Positions 7,335 to 14,683 of a DNA stretch of 28,510 nucleotides are shown here, piece after piece. Within the stretch, counting starts at the first letter, position 1. Every line of letters starts with the position of its first letter. The position numbers and the translations under genes are program-made. Source of the DNA: Lachnospiraceae bacterium UBA3273 (GTDB lineage Bacteria; Bacillota; Clostridia; Lachnospirales; Lachnospiraceae); assembly GCA_002362385.1 (NCBI GenBank), contig DEUB01000013.1, positions 1 to 28,510 of the forward strand, written 5' to 3'. The notes under the pieces were generated by a model. It saw nothing but the letters and a program-made list of their open reading frames with translations, did not search any database and was not told where the DNA came from.

Positions 7335-7363
7335 TTGACAATACATTAAAATTAATGTATAAT
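7335..7363 (+). promoter_or_regulatory. Perfect consensus sigma-A promoter with internal operator O2
   Basis: TTGACA (7335-7340), a 17-bp spacer and TATAAT (7358-7363) are an exact sigma-A consensus. The spacer is filled by the second operator: the core palindrome ACATTAAAATTAATGT (7343-7358) extends to a 20-bp dyad at 7341-7360 and overlaps the -10 box. A repressor bound here would block RNA polymerase. Transcription should start near 7370 and read the 47-aa gene. Confidence 0.8.
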
Positions 7364-7365
7364 AT

Positions 7366-7390
7366 AATTAGTTCAGATGAAGAACTAATT
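7366..7390 (+). promoter_or_regulatory. 5'-end stem-loop of the 47-aa gene mRNA
   Basis: AATTAGTTC (7366-7374) and GAACTAATT (7382-7390) form a perfect 9-bp stem with a 7-base loop, just at or after the expected transcription start. It could stabilise the mRNA 5' end or act as a further protein-binding dyad. It ends about 15 bp before the SD (GAAAGGAG). Confidence 0.55.
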
Positions 7391-7417
7391 ACCGGGCAAG
7401 CGGAGAAAGGAGTACAT

Positions 7418-7561
7418 ATGAATGAAATGACTGATAAACAGATGGAAGTTATCTTAAACCTTGTAGCTGATAAATTTGCAGGATGCAAGGATATGGAAGA
7501 GGTTAAAAAGGCCATAGATGAAGTAAGGAATATGGCAAAAAAAGAAAAGCCTGAAGGATAG
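7418..7561 (+). CDS. 47-aa phage protein of unknown function
   Basis: ATG 7418 follows GAGAAAGGAG with good spacing; an upstream in-frame ATG at 7355 lies before the predicted transcript start and is unlikely. The product begins MNEMTDKQMEVILNLVADKF, is acidic then basic, and is probably a pair of helices (LVADKFAGC, then MEEVKKAIDEVRNMAKK). Small proteins like this occur in clostridial prophages, but I know no function for them. A perfect consensus promoter with two operators drives it, so it is likely tightly repressed and then strongly expressed. The stop overlaps a 7-bp hairpin. Confidence 0.7.
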   Translation: MNEMTDKQMEVILNLVADKFAGCKDMEEVKKAIDEVRNMAKKEKPEG

Positions 7562-7604
7562 GCTTTAGGGAATGAAAAGGGCGGTGGACTTGCCGAAGCC
7601 GCCC
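7546..7604 (+). repeat. Two hairpins after the 47-aa gene
   Basis: AAAGCCT (7546-7552) pairs with AGGCTTT (7560-7566). GGGCGG (7579-7584) pairs with CCGCCC (7599-7604). Neither is followed by a T-run, so they are not canonical terminators. They may protect the 3' end of the small transcript. Confidence 0.45.
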
Positions 7605-7657
7605 CAATCAATAACATTATAACAAGCGGATAGTAAAATATCAATATTTATGAAAGT

Positions 7658-7689
7658 TGTTACAGAATGTTACATTAAATTGTGATAAT
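7658..7689 (+). promoter_or_regulatory. Candidate late promoter with phased direct repeats
   Basis: TGTTACA occurs at 7658-7664 and 7668-7674, exactly 10 bp apart. It is followed by an extended -10 TGTGATAAT (7681-7689) with only a poor -35 (TTACAG, 18-bp spacer). A weak -35 plus helically phased direct repeats is what an activated promoter looks like. The ArpU-like protein encoded upstream is the natural candidate activator. The expected start is near 7696. Confidence 0.5.
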
Positions 7690-7702
7690 ATGATACAAAG
7701 AG

Positions 7703-7740
7703 AAAGAGGTCAAGGAAATAACCCTGGCTTCTTTTTTGTT
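7703..7740 (+). terminator. Intrinsic terminator ahead of the packaging genes
   Basis: AAAGAGGTCAAGG (7703-7715) pairs with CCTGGCTTCTTT (from 7723) through one bulged A and two G-T pairs. A seven-base loop separates the arms and T6 (7732-7737) follows. It lies only a few bases after the start expected for the 7684-7689 promoter. It therefore either ends upstream transcription or attenuates late transcription until antitermination. Confidence 0.65.
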
Positions 7741-7752
7741 TAGAAGAACCGA

Positions 7753-7772
7753 AAGTTGCACTGGTGCAACTT
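7753..7772 (+). repeat. 20-bp palindrome before the HNH/packaging operon
   Basis: AAGTTGCAC-TG-GTGCAACTT is a perfect dyad. It ends two bases before the SD (AAGGAG, 7775-7780) of the HNH gene. The core GTTGCACNGGTGCAAC recurs at 23456-23471 just before the endolysin gene. This points to a shared regulatory or mRNA-processing role. Confidence 0.65.
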
Positions 7773-7785
7773 ATAAGGAGCAAGG

Positions 7786-8124
7786 ATGGCCAAAGGATTT
7801 GCAAAGATTTTCTACAACAGCGCCAGATGGAAACGCTGTAGGGATTCATATATCCAACAGAGAAGGATGATTGATGGCGGGATGTGTGAGGAATGCCATG
7901 AGCAGGCTGGATTCATAGTCCACCACAAGATTACATTGGATGAGTCCAACATAAATGATCCGGATATAACATTAAATCATGAGAATCTTTCTTATGTATG
8001 CAAGGATTGCCATGATCGTTTTGAAGGTCATGGAGTCGGGCGTGCAGCAAAAGCACCGATCGTCATATTTAACGAGGAGGGAGAACCGATAGGAAGGCTG
8101 GAAGAATCGCAACTCCCCCCTTAA
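7786..8124 (+). CDS. Packaging-associated HNH endonuclease
   Basis: A 112-aa HNH protein: an N-terminal FYNSARWKRCRDSYIQQR, a zinc pair CEEC, the catalytic HH of IVHHKITLDESNINDP, N of HENLSYVC and a second pair CKDC. This arrangement is typical of the HNH proteins directly upstream of terS in HK97-like cos phages, where they work with the large terminase to cut DNA at cos. SD AAGGAG precedes ATG 7786. A hairpin-rich 84-bp spacer, a candidate cos region, separates it from terS. Confidence 0.9.
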   Translation: MAKGFAKIFYNSARWKRCRDSYIQQRRMIDGGMCEECHEQAGFIVHHKITLDESNINDPDITLNHENLSYVCKDCHDRFEGHGVGRAAKAPIVIFNEEGEPIGRLEESQLPP

Positions 8125-8126
8125 AC

Positions 8127-8208
8127 GGGTCCTCCTGTCTTTTCCAAAAGACCGAGACCCACATATTCAGGGAATACACAGGTCGCGCGTATAGGGGGTG
8201 TGGTATAG
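8127..8208 (+). other. Candidate cos/terminase recognition region
   Basis: Between the HNH and terS genes lies a stem with two paired blocks, GGGTC (8127-8131) with GACCC (8156-8160) and GTCTTTT (8137-8143) with AAAAGAC (8146-8152). A CG-rich stretch CGCGCGTATAGGGGGTGTGG (about 8185-8204) follows. In cos phages with this HNH-terS-terL order, cos usually maps here. The cut position cannot be read from sequence alone. Confidence 0.4.
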
Positions 8209-8634
8209 ATGGTCAAACGAGAAAATTATGAGGAAACAGAGAGCGACAAAAAAGAAGATAATGAGCTTGATTATCAGGAGAAAAATGCAAAGATCGAGAA
8301 GGAAATAAGAAGACTTAGGAGGCTCTTTGCTAAAATTGATAAAAAGAAGAAAAACCTGGTATTTACTACCATTGACGATGTTGCATTCATGACTGTAACG
8401 ATGCGGGAACTGCGTGAAAAGATCATAAGGGAAGGGACAAGCATTGAATATAAAAACGGGGAAAATCAGTGGGGGATAAAGCAGTCCCCAGATGCGCAGC
8501 TATATCTCCAGATGTCACAAAAACAGACACAGGCAATGAAAATATTAATAGATTGTATGCCAAAAACGGAACAAATAAGCAAAGAAAACAAGGATGGATT
8601 TGATGAATTTGTAAACGGAAGGGAAGATGTCTGA
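8209..8634 (+). CDS. terS: Terminase small subunit (P27-like)
   Basis: A 141-aa charged, helical protein immediately upstream of the large terminase, with which it shares a TGATG overlap. The N-terminal part is highly basic and acidic (KKEDNELDYQEKNAKIEKEI). The middle has VFTTIDDVAFMTVTMRELRE. The C-terminal part contains SPDAQLYLQMSQKQTQAMKI, a pattern seen near the end of P27-family small terminases. It should bind the packaging site and feed DNA to TerL at the portal. The SD AGGGGGTGTGG sits near ATG 8209. The family call rests mainly on position and general features. Confidence 0.8.
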   Translation: MVKRENYEETESDKKEDNELDYQEKNAKIEKEIRRLRRLFAKIDKKKKNLVFTTIDDVAFMTVTMRELREKIIREGTSIEYKNGENQWGIKQSPDAQLYLQMSQKQTQAMKILIDCMPKTEQISKENKDGFDEFVNGREDV

Positions 8635-10322
8635 TGGCGGTAAGATATCCATTAACATATAATCCCGTATTAGAATATTGGAATGAAATTGAAAGCGGGC
8701 GGGTCATGGTATGCCGAAAGATCTATCAGTGGTATAAGTATCTTGCCATGATGATAAATTCCCAGGGAGAATATTTCTATTCTGTCAAAAGGGCAAATCA
8801 TGTAATCGAATTTGCCGAAAACTTCTGCAGGATATCCAAAGGTGCAAACGCAGGAAAAGTGATTCGGCTGGAATTATGGGAAAAGGCGCTGCTGGCAGCA
8901 GTCTTTGGATTTATAGATATAAACGGGAATAGGATGTGCAGGGAAGCGGTTCTGATCGTAGGGAAAAAGAACGGAAAATCATTGATTGCTTCCATTGTGG
9001 GCCTGTATCTGCTGATCGGGGATGGGGAGCCGGGGCCTGAGATCTATGCAGTGGCAACAAAAAGAGATCAGGCAAAGATCATATGGACAGAAGCAAAAAG
9101 AATGGTCAGGAAGTCTCCCGTCCTGTTAAGAAGGATCAAGCCGCTTGTGGCAGAGCTTTCCAGTGAATTTTACAATGACGGCACTTTCAAACCTCTTGCA
9201 TCGGATTCTGACACTTTGGACGGCCTGAATGTGCATGGTGCCCTGATGGATGAGATCCATCAATGGAAAAACGGAAGGGCACTGTTTGATATTATAGCGG
9301 ATGGAACCTCTGCAAGAGATCAGCCCCTTGTGCTTATCACGTCGACAGCAGGAACCGTGCGGGAAGATATTTATGACCAGAAATATGATGAGGCGGAAAG
9401 GGTTATTAACGGCTTGTTTGATGAAAACGGATACCATGACATACATTTCTTTCCCTTTATCTACGAGTTGGATAAAAGAAAGGAATGGACAGTTGAGCCT
9501 TGCTGGATAAAAGCAAATCCCGGCCTTGGAACGATCAAGAAGCTGGAAACTCTCCGGGCAAAAGTAGAAAAGGCCAAGGGGAATCCATCTTCGGTCAAAA
9601 ATCTTGTATGCAAGGAATTTAATATCAGGGAAACATCTACGGAATCATGGCTTACATTTGAACAGCTTGATAACAGAAGCCTGTTTGATGTTAAGAAGTT
9701 GAAGCCTCGGTATGGAATAGGCGGCGCCGACCTGTCCAGCAACGTTGATCTGACAAATGGTACGATTATATTTATGGTGCCGGGAGATTCCAATATTTAT
9801 GTTCTGCAAATGTACTGGCTCCCGGAAGATCTGCTGGAGAAAAAAATAAAAGAGGACAAAATCCCCTATGATAAATGGATCGAACAGGGATGGGTACGGA
9901 CATGCCCGGGAAACAAAATCCATTATAGGTATGTGAAAGAATGGTTTGAGGAAGTGCAGAATGAGTCGGACATATATTTGTTCAAGTGTGGTTATGACTC
10001 ATGGAGCGCTTCTTATTTTGTTGAGGATATGACGAACACTTTTGGAAAGCCGGTCATGGAGCCTGTTATCCAGGGAAAGAAAACTTTATCGGGTCCCATG
10101 AAATCACTTGGAGCTGATCTGGCGAAGAAAAGAATTATTTACAACAATAATCCGGTTCTCAAATGGTGCCTGGCAAATACTTCTGTTGATGAAGACAGGA
10201 ACGGAAACATCCAACCGGCAAAGGGAAATCTTGGGACACGAAGAATAGATGGTACGGCGGGGCTTCTGGATGCCTATGTAACGTTAGAAAGGAATCTGGA
10301 AGAATACATGACTTTGATTTAA
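8634..10322 (+). CDS. terL: Terminase large subunit
   Basis: A 562-aa packaging ATPase and nuclease. The N-terminal ATPase domain has Walker A VGKKNGKS (109-116) and Walker B LMDE (204-207), with the coupling region LITSTAGT at about 234-241. The C-terminal RNaseH-like nuclease begins with GGADLSSNVDLT (D366, first catalytic Asp). A later conserved FKCGYDSWSASY (about 446) is typical of this HK97-like (Terminase_1) family. Length is normal. It translocates DNA into the prohead and cuts it, working with TerS and the HNH protein. The ATG overlaps the terS stop (TGATG). Confidence 0.95.
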   Translation: MAVRYPLTYNPVLEYWNEIESGRVMVCRKIYQWYKYLAMMINSQGEYFYSVKRANHVIEFAENFCRISKGANAGKVIRLELWEKALLAAVFGFIDINGNRMCREAVLIVGKKNGKSLIASIVGLYLLIGDGEPGPEIYAVATKRDQAKIIWTEAKRMVRKSPVLLRRIKPLVAELSSEFYNDGTFKPLASDSDTLDGLNVHGALMDEIHQWKNGRALFDIIADGTSARDQPLVLITSTAGTVREDIYDQKYDEAERVINGLFDENGYHDIHFFPFIYELDKRKEWTVEPCWIKANPGLGTIKKLETLRAKVEKAKGNPSSVKNLVCKEFNIRETSTESWLTFEQLDNRSLFDVKKLKPRYGIGGADLSSNVDLTNGTIIFMVPGDSNIYVLQMYWLPEDLLEKKIKEDKIPYDKWIEQGWVRTCPGNKIHYRYVKEWFEEVQNESDIYLFKCGYDSWSASYFVEDMTNTFGKPVMEPVIQGKKTLSGPMKSLGADLAKKRIIYNNNPVLKWCLANTSVDEDRNGNIQPAKGNLGTRRIDGTAGLLDAYVTLERNLEEYMTLI

Positions 10323-10336
10323 AAAAGGAGCAGAGA

Positions 10337-11647
10337 ATGAAACTATTCAGAAAAAGGGAACCGACAAAAAATGAGAAAGCCGGGAAAGAGATCATACAAA
10401 TGGTAAATACCTGGGGAGAACACTATTACTCATGGAATGGAAAACTATATGAAAGTGATATAGTACGTTCCTGCATCCGTCCAAAAGTGAAAGCCGTAGG
10501 AAAACTGGCAGGAAAGCATATAAGGCCCGGAAATGGCAGTGAGATAAAGGTCAATCCATACGCCAATATCAGATTTTTGCTGAAAGAGCCAAATCCGTAT
10601 ATGACGGGCCAGCAGTTTCAGGAAAAAATGGCCACACAGCTCTGCCTGAACAATAACGCATTTGCCTTAATCATTCGGGATAATAACGGAAAGCCTTACC
10701 AAATATATCCCATACCTTGTGATATGTGCGAAACCCTTTATAAAAATGATGAGCTGTTTATTAAGTTTTATTTCAGAAATGGGAAAATAGCTGTCTTTCC
10801 TTATACGGAGATCATCCATTTGAGACAGGACTTCAATGAAAATGATATTTTCGGAACGAGTCCGGCACCTGCTTTGAAGGGAATGATGGAAGTAATAGGA
10901 ACCATAGATCAGGGAATCATTAAGGCTGTTAAAAACAGCGGGATAATCCGTTGGCTGATCCAGTTGACCTCATCAGTGCGGGATGAAGATATAAAGAAGT
11001 ACGTAAAAAATTTTGTGCAAAATTATCTCAGCATTGACAGTGGAACCTTTGGAGCAGCAGGTGTGGACGGCAGAGCAACAGTTACAAGGATTGAGCCGAA
11101 GGATTTTGTGCCCAATGCGCTGCAGACAAAAGAAACCATAAACCGCATATACTCCTTTTTCAACACAAATGATAATATCGTACAGTCAAAATGGACAGAG
11201 GATGAATGGAACGCCTATTATGAAGCGGAGATAGAGCCGTTTGCCATTCAGATAGGTGCGGTTTACACAGTAAGGCTGTTCAGCAGGAAGGAAAGGAGCT
11301 GCGGAAACCAGATCATGTTTGAAGCAAGCAACCTGCAGTGTGCCAGCCTGAATACGAAACTGGCACTGGTAGCTATGGTAGACCGCGGGGCGATGACGCC
11401 AAATGAATGGCGGGAAACAATGAATATGACGCCTATTCCGGGAGGAGACCAACCGATCAGGCGACTGGATACGCAGGTAGTTGACCTGGTAAAGGATATG
11501 CTTGGAAAAATGAATGGAGAAAATTATGCTGTTATGGCAGGGCTGATCGAACAGCTGCTACAGGCAGCAGGAAAGGAGAAAGCGGATGAAACACAGAATA
11601 AACATTCGGGGAGTGCTGATTCCCAACGACTACAAATGGTTTTATGA
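10337..11647 (+). CDS. Portal protein (HK97 family)
   Basis: A 436-aa HK97-type portal. The N-terminus (KLFRKREPTKNEKAG), the region YESDIVRSCIRPKVKAVGKL, the PNPYMTGQQFQEKMATQLCL block and the IIHLRQDFNENDIFGTSPAP motif are those of the family; the length is normal. The C-terminal PNEWRETMNMTPIPGGDQPI is the usual end of HK97 portals. It forms the dodecameric ring at one capsid vertex through which TerL pumps DNA. SD AAAAAGGAG precedes the ATG. Its last 62 bp overlap the protease gene in another frame. Confidence 0.95.
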   Translation: MKLFRKREPTKNEKAGKEIIQMVNTWGEHYYSWNGKLYESDIVRSCIRPKVKAVGKLAGKHIRPGNGSEIKVNPYANIRFLLKEPNPYMTGQQFQEKMATQLCLNNNAFALIIRDNNGKPYQIYPIPCDMCETLYKNDELFIKFYFRNGKIAVFPYTEIIHLRQDFNENDIFGTSPAPALKGMMEVIGTIDQGIIKAVKNSGIIRWLIQLTSSVRDEDIKKYVKNFVQNYLSIDSGTFGAAGVDGRATVTRIEPKDFVPNALQTKETINRIYSFFNTNDNIVQSKWTEDEWNAYYEAEIEPFAIQIGAVYTVRLFSRKERSCGNQIMFEASNLQCASLNTKLALVAMVDRGAMTPNEWRETMNMTPIPGGDQPIRRLDTQVVDLVKDMLGKMNGENYAVMAGLIEQLLQAAGKEKADETQNKHSGSADSQRLQMVL

Positions 11648-12278
11648 CTTCTTTGAAGAGGATTCCACATGTCCGGCGGATGTGCAGAAGGTACTCGACA
11701 TCATAGAAGAAGGGGATGAAATAGAGGTCTATATCAACAGCCCCGGAGGCGTGATCGATGTGGGAAGCGAAATTTATACACTTTTAAGGACGCATTCGGA
11801 CCATGTTAAGATCTATGTTACAGGAGAGGCATGCAGCGCCGCATCTATAGTGGCGATGGCGGCTTACTGTGAAATGGCGCCCACGGCGCTGATGATGGTA
11901 CATTGTGTATCGACAAATGCTTCCGGAAACCATAACGATATGGAACATACGGCCGAGGTTTTAAAAACAGCCGACAGAGCCTTATGTACGGCCTATATGA
12001 AAAAAGCCGGAATAACAGAACAAGAAGCGTTAAAACTGATGGAAGCAGAGACCTGGCTTACAGCGGAAAGGGCAAAAGAAAAGGGACTTATTGACGGGAT
12101 CATGTTTGAAGAAAATAAAAGTACGGATATGGTCATGACGGCAGGCCCTTTGTTTACGCTTCCCGGCGAAGAAAAACTGGAAAAGGCAAGAAGAATGATA
12201 AAACAGGCGGATTCGGATAAAGAATCGGCTTTTTTTATGCAGCAAAAGTTAAATCTTTTAAAAATGAAGGGAGAATAG
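11586..12278 (+). CDS. Head maturation protease, ClpP-like
   Basis: A 230-aa ClpP-fold prohead protease. The oxyanion strip YINSPGGVIDVGSEIY (about 49-64), the nucleophile in GEACSAAS (S84 by alignment to ClpP) and the His in MMVHC (H106) are present. The third acidic residue is probably E155 of AETWLTAERA, where ClpP has Asp, as in some phage homologues. It cleaves the capsid scaffold region during maturation, and the capsid gene follows after two bases. SD GGAAAGGAG lies within the portal gene, showing translational coupling. Confidence 0.92.
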   Translation: MKHRINIRGVLIPNDYKWFYDFFEEDSTCPADVQKVLDIIEEGDEIEVYINSPGGVIDVGSEIYTLLRTHSDHVKIYVTGEACSAASIVAMAAYCEMAPTALMMVHCVSTNASGNHNDMEHTAEVLKTADRALCTAYMKKAGITEQEALKLMEAETWLTAERAKEKGLIDGIMFEENKSTDMVMTAGPLFTLPGEEKLEKARRMIKQADSDKESAFFMQQKLNLLKMKGE

Positions 12279-12280
12279 AA

Positions 12281-13552
12281 ATGACAAGAGAACAGTATTT
12301 AAACAAGAGAAAAGCGCTGATGGATGCGGCGCAGAAGCTGATCGATGAAGGAAAGGCAGAAGATGCGGAAGCCAAAATGAAAGAGATCGCGGATCTGGAT
12401 GATGAGTGGGGGGCTATTGCACAGGCCCAGGCAAATTTTAATGCCATGAACAAAGAACCTGTGGCGGTAAACGCATTTACAGTCGAGGATGCTTTTGGAA
12501 AAGACAAAAGCGGAAAAGAAGCGGCGGAAGCGTTTGGGACAGAAGATTATAAAAATGCATGGGCAAAAATGTTAATGGGAAAGCCCTTATCCGATGATGA
12601 GAGCAGGATCTATAAAATGGTCAATGAGGAATTTACCCATACGACAGGAAACACAAGTGTGGTAATCCCCAAGAGCGTGGCAGCCGGTATCTGGGAAATA
12701 GCCGGGGAACTTTATCCTTATTTTTCGGATGTCAGCAAAAGCTACGTGAACGGGGTATTTTCCATGATAATGGACGACACCTCCACGGATTCTGCATGGT
12801 ATAAAGAGGATGAAGAGACAGAGGACGGAAAAGAGACCTTTAAGGAATTTAGTTTAAGCGGCTGTGAACTTTCCAGATCCATTACGGTATCGTGGAAATT
12901 GAAAGAAATGGCAATGGAAGATTTCATTCCCTTTATCCAGCGAAAAATGGCAAAGAAGATGGGAGCAGGAGCAGGATACGGAGCAACTCACGGAGCCGGG
13001 GAAAAAGCGAAAACCGGAAAACCGGAACCAATGGGAACCGTGACCGCACTGCTTACCGAGGAGAATACTCCGCAGGTCGTGATCTACACGGGGAAACCTT
13101 CTTACACTGACATTACAAAGGCAAGGGCACTGATCAAATCCGGATACGGGGCGGGGATTTCCATTTATGCAAATTCAAGGACCGTATGGAGTCAGCTGGC
13201 CAATATAGTGGATGCCAATAAGCGCCCGTTATTTATTCCGGATCCTACAAATCAGGGTGTTTTCAGGATCCTGGGAATGGTAGTGAAAGAAGATGATTCC
13301 ATGAAGGATGATGAAATCTTACTTTCCAATGCCAGGGACGGATATCACATGAATATCAACAAAGAGATCAGCATGATGACGGAAGAGCATGTGAAAAAAA
13401 GAAGGACGGATTACTGTGGTTATGCCATCATGGACGGAAATATCACGACAAGCAAAGCCCATGCACTGTTGACTACAAAAGAGGCAGCAGGATCCGGCAC
13501 TCCGGAAAGCGATGTTACTCCTCCGGAAAGCGGAACAGAAACAAACTCATGA
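12281..13552 (+). CDS. Major capsid protein (HK97 fold)
   Basis: A 423-aa protein. The first roughly 100 residues are a charged coiled-coil delta (scaffold) domain (KALMDAAQKLIDEGKAEDAE and following). An HK97-type capsid body comes next, with TTGNTSVVIPKSVAAGIWEI at its start, HGAGEKAKTGKPEPMG in the middle and typical late strands such as VFRILGMVVKEDD. The protease just upstream would remove the N-terminal domain. The C-terminus is a Gly/Ser/Thr/Pro tail with a repeated TPES/PPESGTE unit (a 12-bp repeat in DNA), perhaps surface exposed. A perfect GAAA-loop hairpin follows the stop. Confidence 0.93.
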   Translation: MTREQYLNKRKALMDAAQKLIDEGKAEDAEAKMKEIADLDDEWGAIAQAQANFNAMNKEPVAVNAFTVEDAFGKDKSGKEAAEAFGTEDYKNAWAKMLMGKPLSDDESRIYKMVNEEFTHTTGNTSVVIPKSVAAGIWEIAGELYPYFSDVSKSYVNGVFSMIMDDTSTDSAWYKEDEETEDGKETFKEFSLSGCELSRSITVSWKLKEMAMEDFIPFIQRKMAKKMGAGAGYGATHGAGEKAKTGKPEPMGTVTALLTEENTPQVVIYTGKPSYTDITKARALIKSGYGAGISIYANSRTVWSQLANIVDANKRPLFIPDPTNQGVFRILGMVVKEDDSMKDDEILLSNARDGYHMNINKEISMMTEEHVKKRRTDYCGYAIMDGNITTSKAHALLTTKEAAGSGTPESDVTPPESGTETNS

Positions 13553-13564
13553 TGATTTCCAGTA

Positions 13565-13588
13565 GCAGGGACGGGAAACCGTCCCTGC
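13565..13588 (+). terminator. Perfect GNRA hairpin after the capsid gene
   Basis: GCAGGGACGG, a GAAA loop and CCGTCCCTGC form a 10-bp perfect stem with a stable GNRA tetraloop 12 bases after the capsid stop. No T-run follows, so full termination is unlikely. The likely role is 3'-end protection or processing that raises capsid mRNA over the distal genes. Confidence 0.55.
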
Positions 13589-13595
13589 GGATAGG

Positions 13596-13913
13596 ATGGT
13601 GGTGTTGGTGGTCAGTAAGATCAAGACGGCTTTAAGAATTTCACATGGCAAGCTGGATGATAACATCAAAGGCAATATAGAGGCTGCTTTGCTGGATATG
13701 AAAATGCTTGGAATAGAAACGTTTAAGCGGGATGAAGACGGAAATATAATCTCAAAGGATTCCGGACCGGAGTTAAAGGATTTCCTTGTGGAGAAAGCTG
13801 TCGAGCTGTACTGTAAGGCTTCATTTGATTTCCGTGGAAAAGGAGAACAGTACCAGAAAAGCTATAAAGCGTTAAGGGATTCATTAAGTCTTTCGGGAGA
13901 ATATAAGCTATGA
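13596..13913 (+). CDS. Head-tail connector (gp6-like)
   Basis: A 105-aa helical protein following the capsid gene, the usual place for the HK97 gp6/phage_connect adaptor. It contains an N-terminal helix (KIKTALRISHGKLDDNIKGN), a middle DMKMLGIETF and a C-terminal YCKASFDFRGKGEQYQKSYK, matching the pattern of small DNA-packaging/connector proteins. It should ring below the portal. ATG 13596 lies in a GTG/TTG-rich stretch (ATGGTGGTGTTGGTGGTC), so the exact start is uncertain. The stop overlaps the next ATG. Confidence 0.8.
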   Translation: MVVLVVSKIKTALRISHGKLDDNIKGNIEAALLDMKMLGIETFKRDEDGNIISKDSGPELKDFLVEKAVELYCKASFDFRGKGEQYQKSYKALRDSLSLSGEYKL

Positions 13914-14227
13914 GAAATGATATTGTTCAGGTTGTAACAGAGTATAAAGAAGGGACGGAACTGAAGCGTAAAATTTCAGATGAACTCTTTGCAGAAAAAA
14001 AGTCTGCTACCCGTTCTGAATTCTATGCCGCTTATTCTTCCGGCTTATCGGCGAGATATGTTTTTGAAATGGATCCGGAGGATTTTGAAGCTTGTGGAGT
14101 GAGCATTCAGGAAGGGGATATAACCCAAAAGTATTATCCGGTGCACATTTTATTTCAGGGCGAAGAATTTGAAATATCCAGGACCTATGTAACGGCTGCA
14201 GGCGATATTGAGATAACTGTTAAATAA
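13910..14227 (+). CDS. Head closure / head-tail joining protein
   Basis: A 105-aa beta-rich protein. The pattern is VTEYKEGTELKRKISDELFA, then KSATRSEFYAAYSSG and a final YPVHILFQGEEFEISRTY. This fits the SPP1 gp16/HK97 gp7-like head closure family (phage head-tail adaptor), which seals the connector after packaging. It overlaps the connector stop by four bases and is followed by the gp10-like gene. The assignment rests on position and on this conserved central pattern. Confidence 0.8.
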   Translation: MRNDIVQVVTEYKEGTELKRKISDELFAEKKSATRSEFYAAYSSGLSARYVFEMDPEDFEACGVSIQEGDITQKYYPVHILFQGEEFEISRTYVTAAGDIEITVK

Positions 14228-14241
14228 AAGGAGGCGGCAGC

Positions 14242-14679
14242 ATGAAGGCCAGTGTCAGCTATAAGGAAGTGCTTGAGGGGATGCAGATAAATGTCAGCCG
14301 CATTCAGGAACTTACGGAAAAGAGGATGAAAGATGCCTTAAATAAGATCGGAATTGCGGTTAAATCAGCTGTAGCCATGACTGTTCCTGTATCTGATAAA
14401 GAATCATATTGGTACAAAGGAAACAAGAGGGAGAATGTCCATATAGTTGATGATATTGAGTATAAGATTAAAAAAGCAAAGAGAACCAAGGAACTGTATG
14501 TGACCATTTCCGGCGGGAAAAAGACCTGGGCCAAATGGCATGTGGCAAATGACGGGCATGTAGCTCAGAACGGGAAGTTCATACAGGGAAATTATTTTGC
14601 GGATAAAGCCGTTGTAAAGGCGGAAAACGAAATCGATGATATAGTGGACAGTTTTTTACAGGAGGTGGTCAGAGATTAA
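14242..14679 (+). CDS. HK97 gp10-like neck/tail protein
   Basis: A 145-aa protein with the HK97 gp10 layout: an N-terminal helix (ALNKIGIAVKSAVAMTVPVS), the YWYKGNKRENVHIVDDIEYK region, and a C-terminal half with WAKWHVANDGH followed by FIQGNYFADKAV. In this family the H-V-x-N-D-G-H and F-x-x-KA stretches are recurrent. It belongs to the head-tail joining set and is encoded between head closure and tail terminator. SD AAGGAGGCGG precedes ATG 14242. Confidence 0.85.
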   Translation: MKASVSYKEVLEGMQINVSRIQELTEKRMKDALNKIGIAVKSAVAMTVPVSDKESYWYKGNKRENVHIVDDIEYKIKKAKRTKELYVTISGGKKTWAKWHVANDGHVAQNGKFIQGNYFADKAVVKAENEIDDIVDSFLQEVVRD

Positions 14680-14683
14680 AGAA

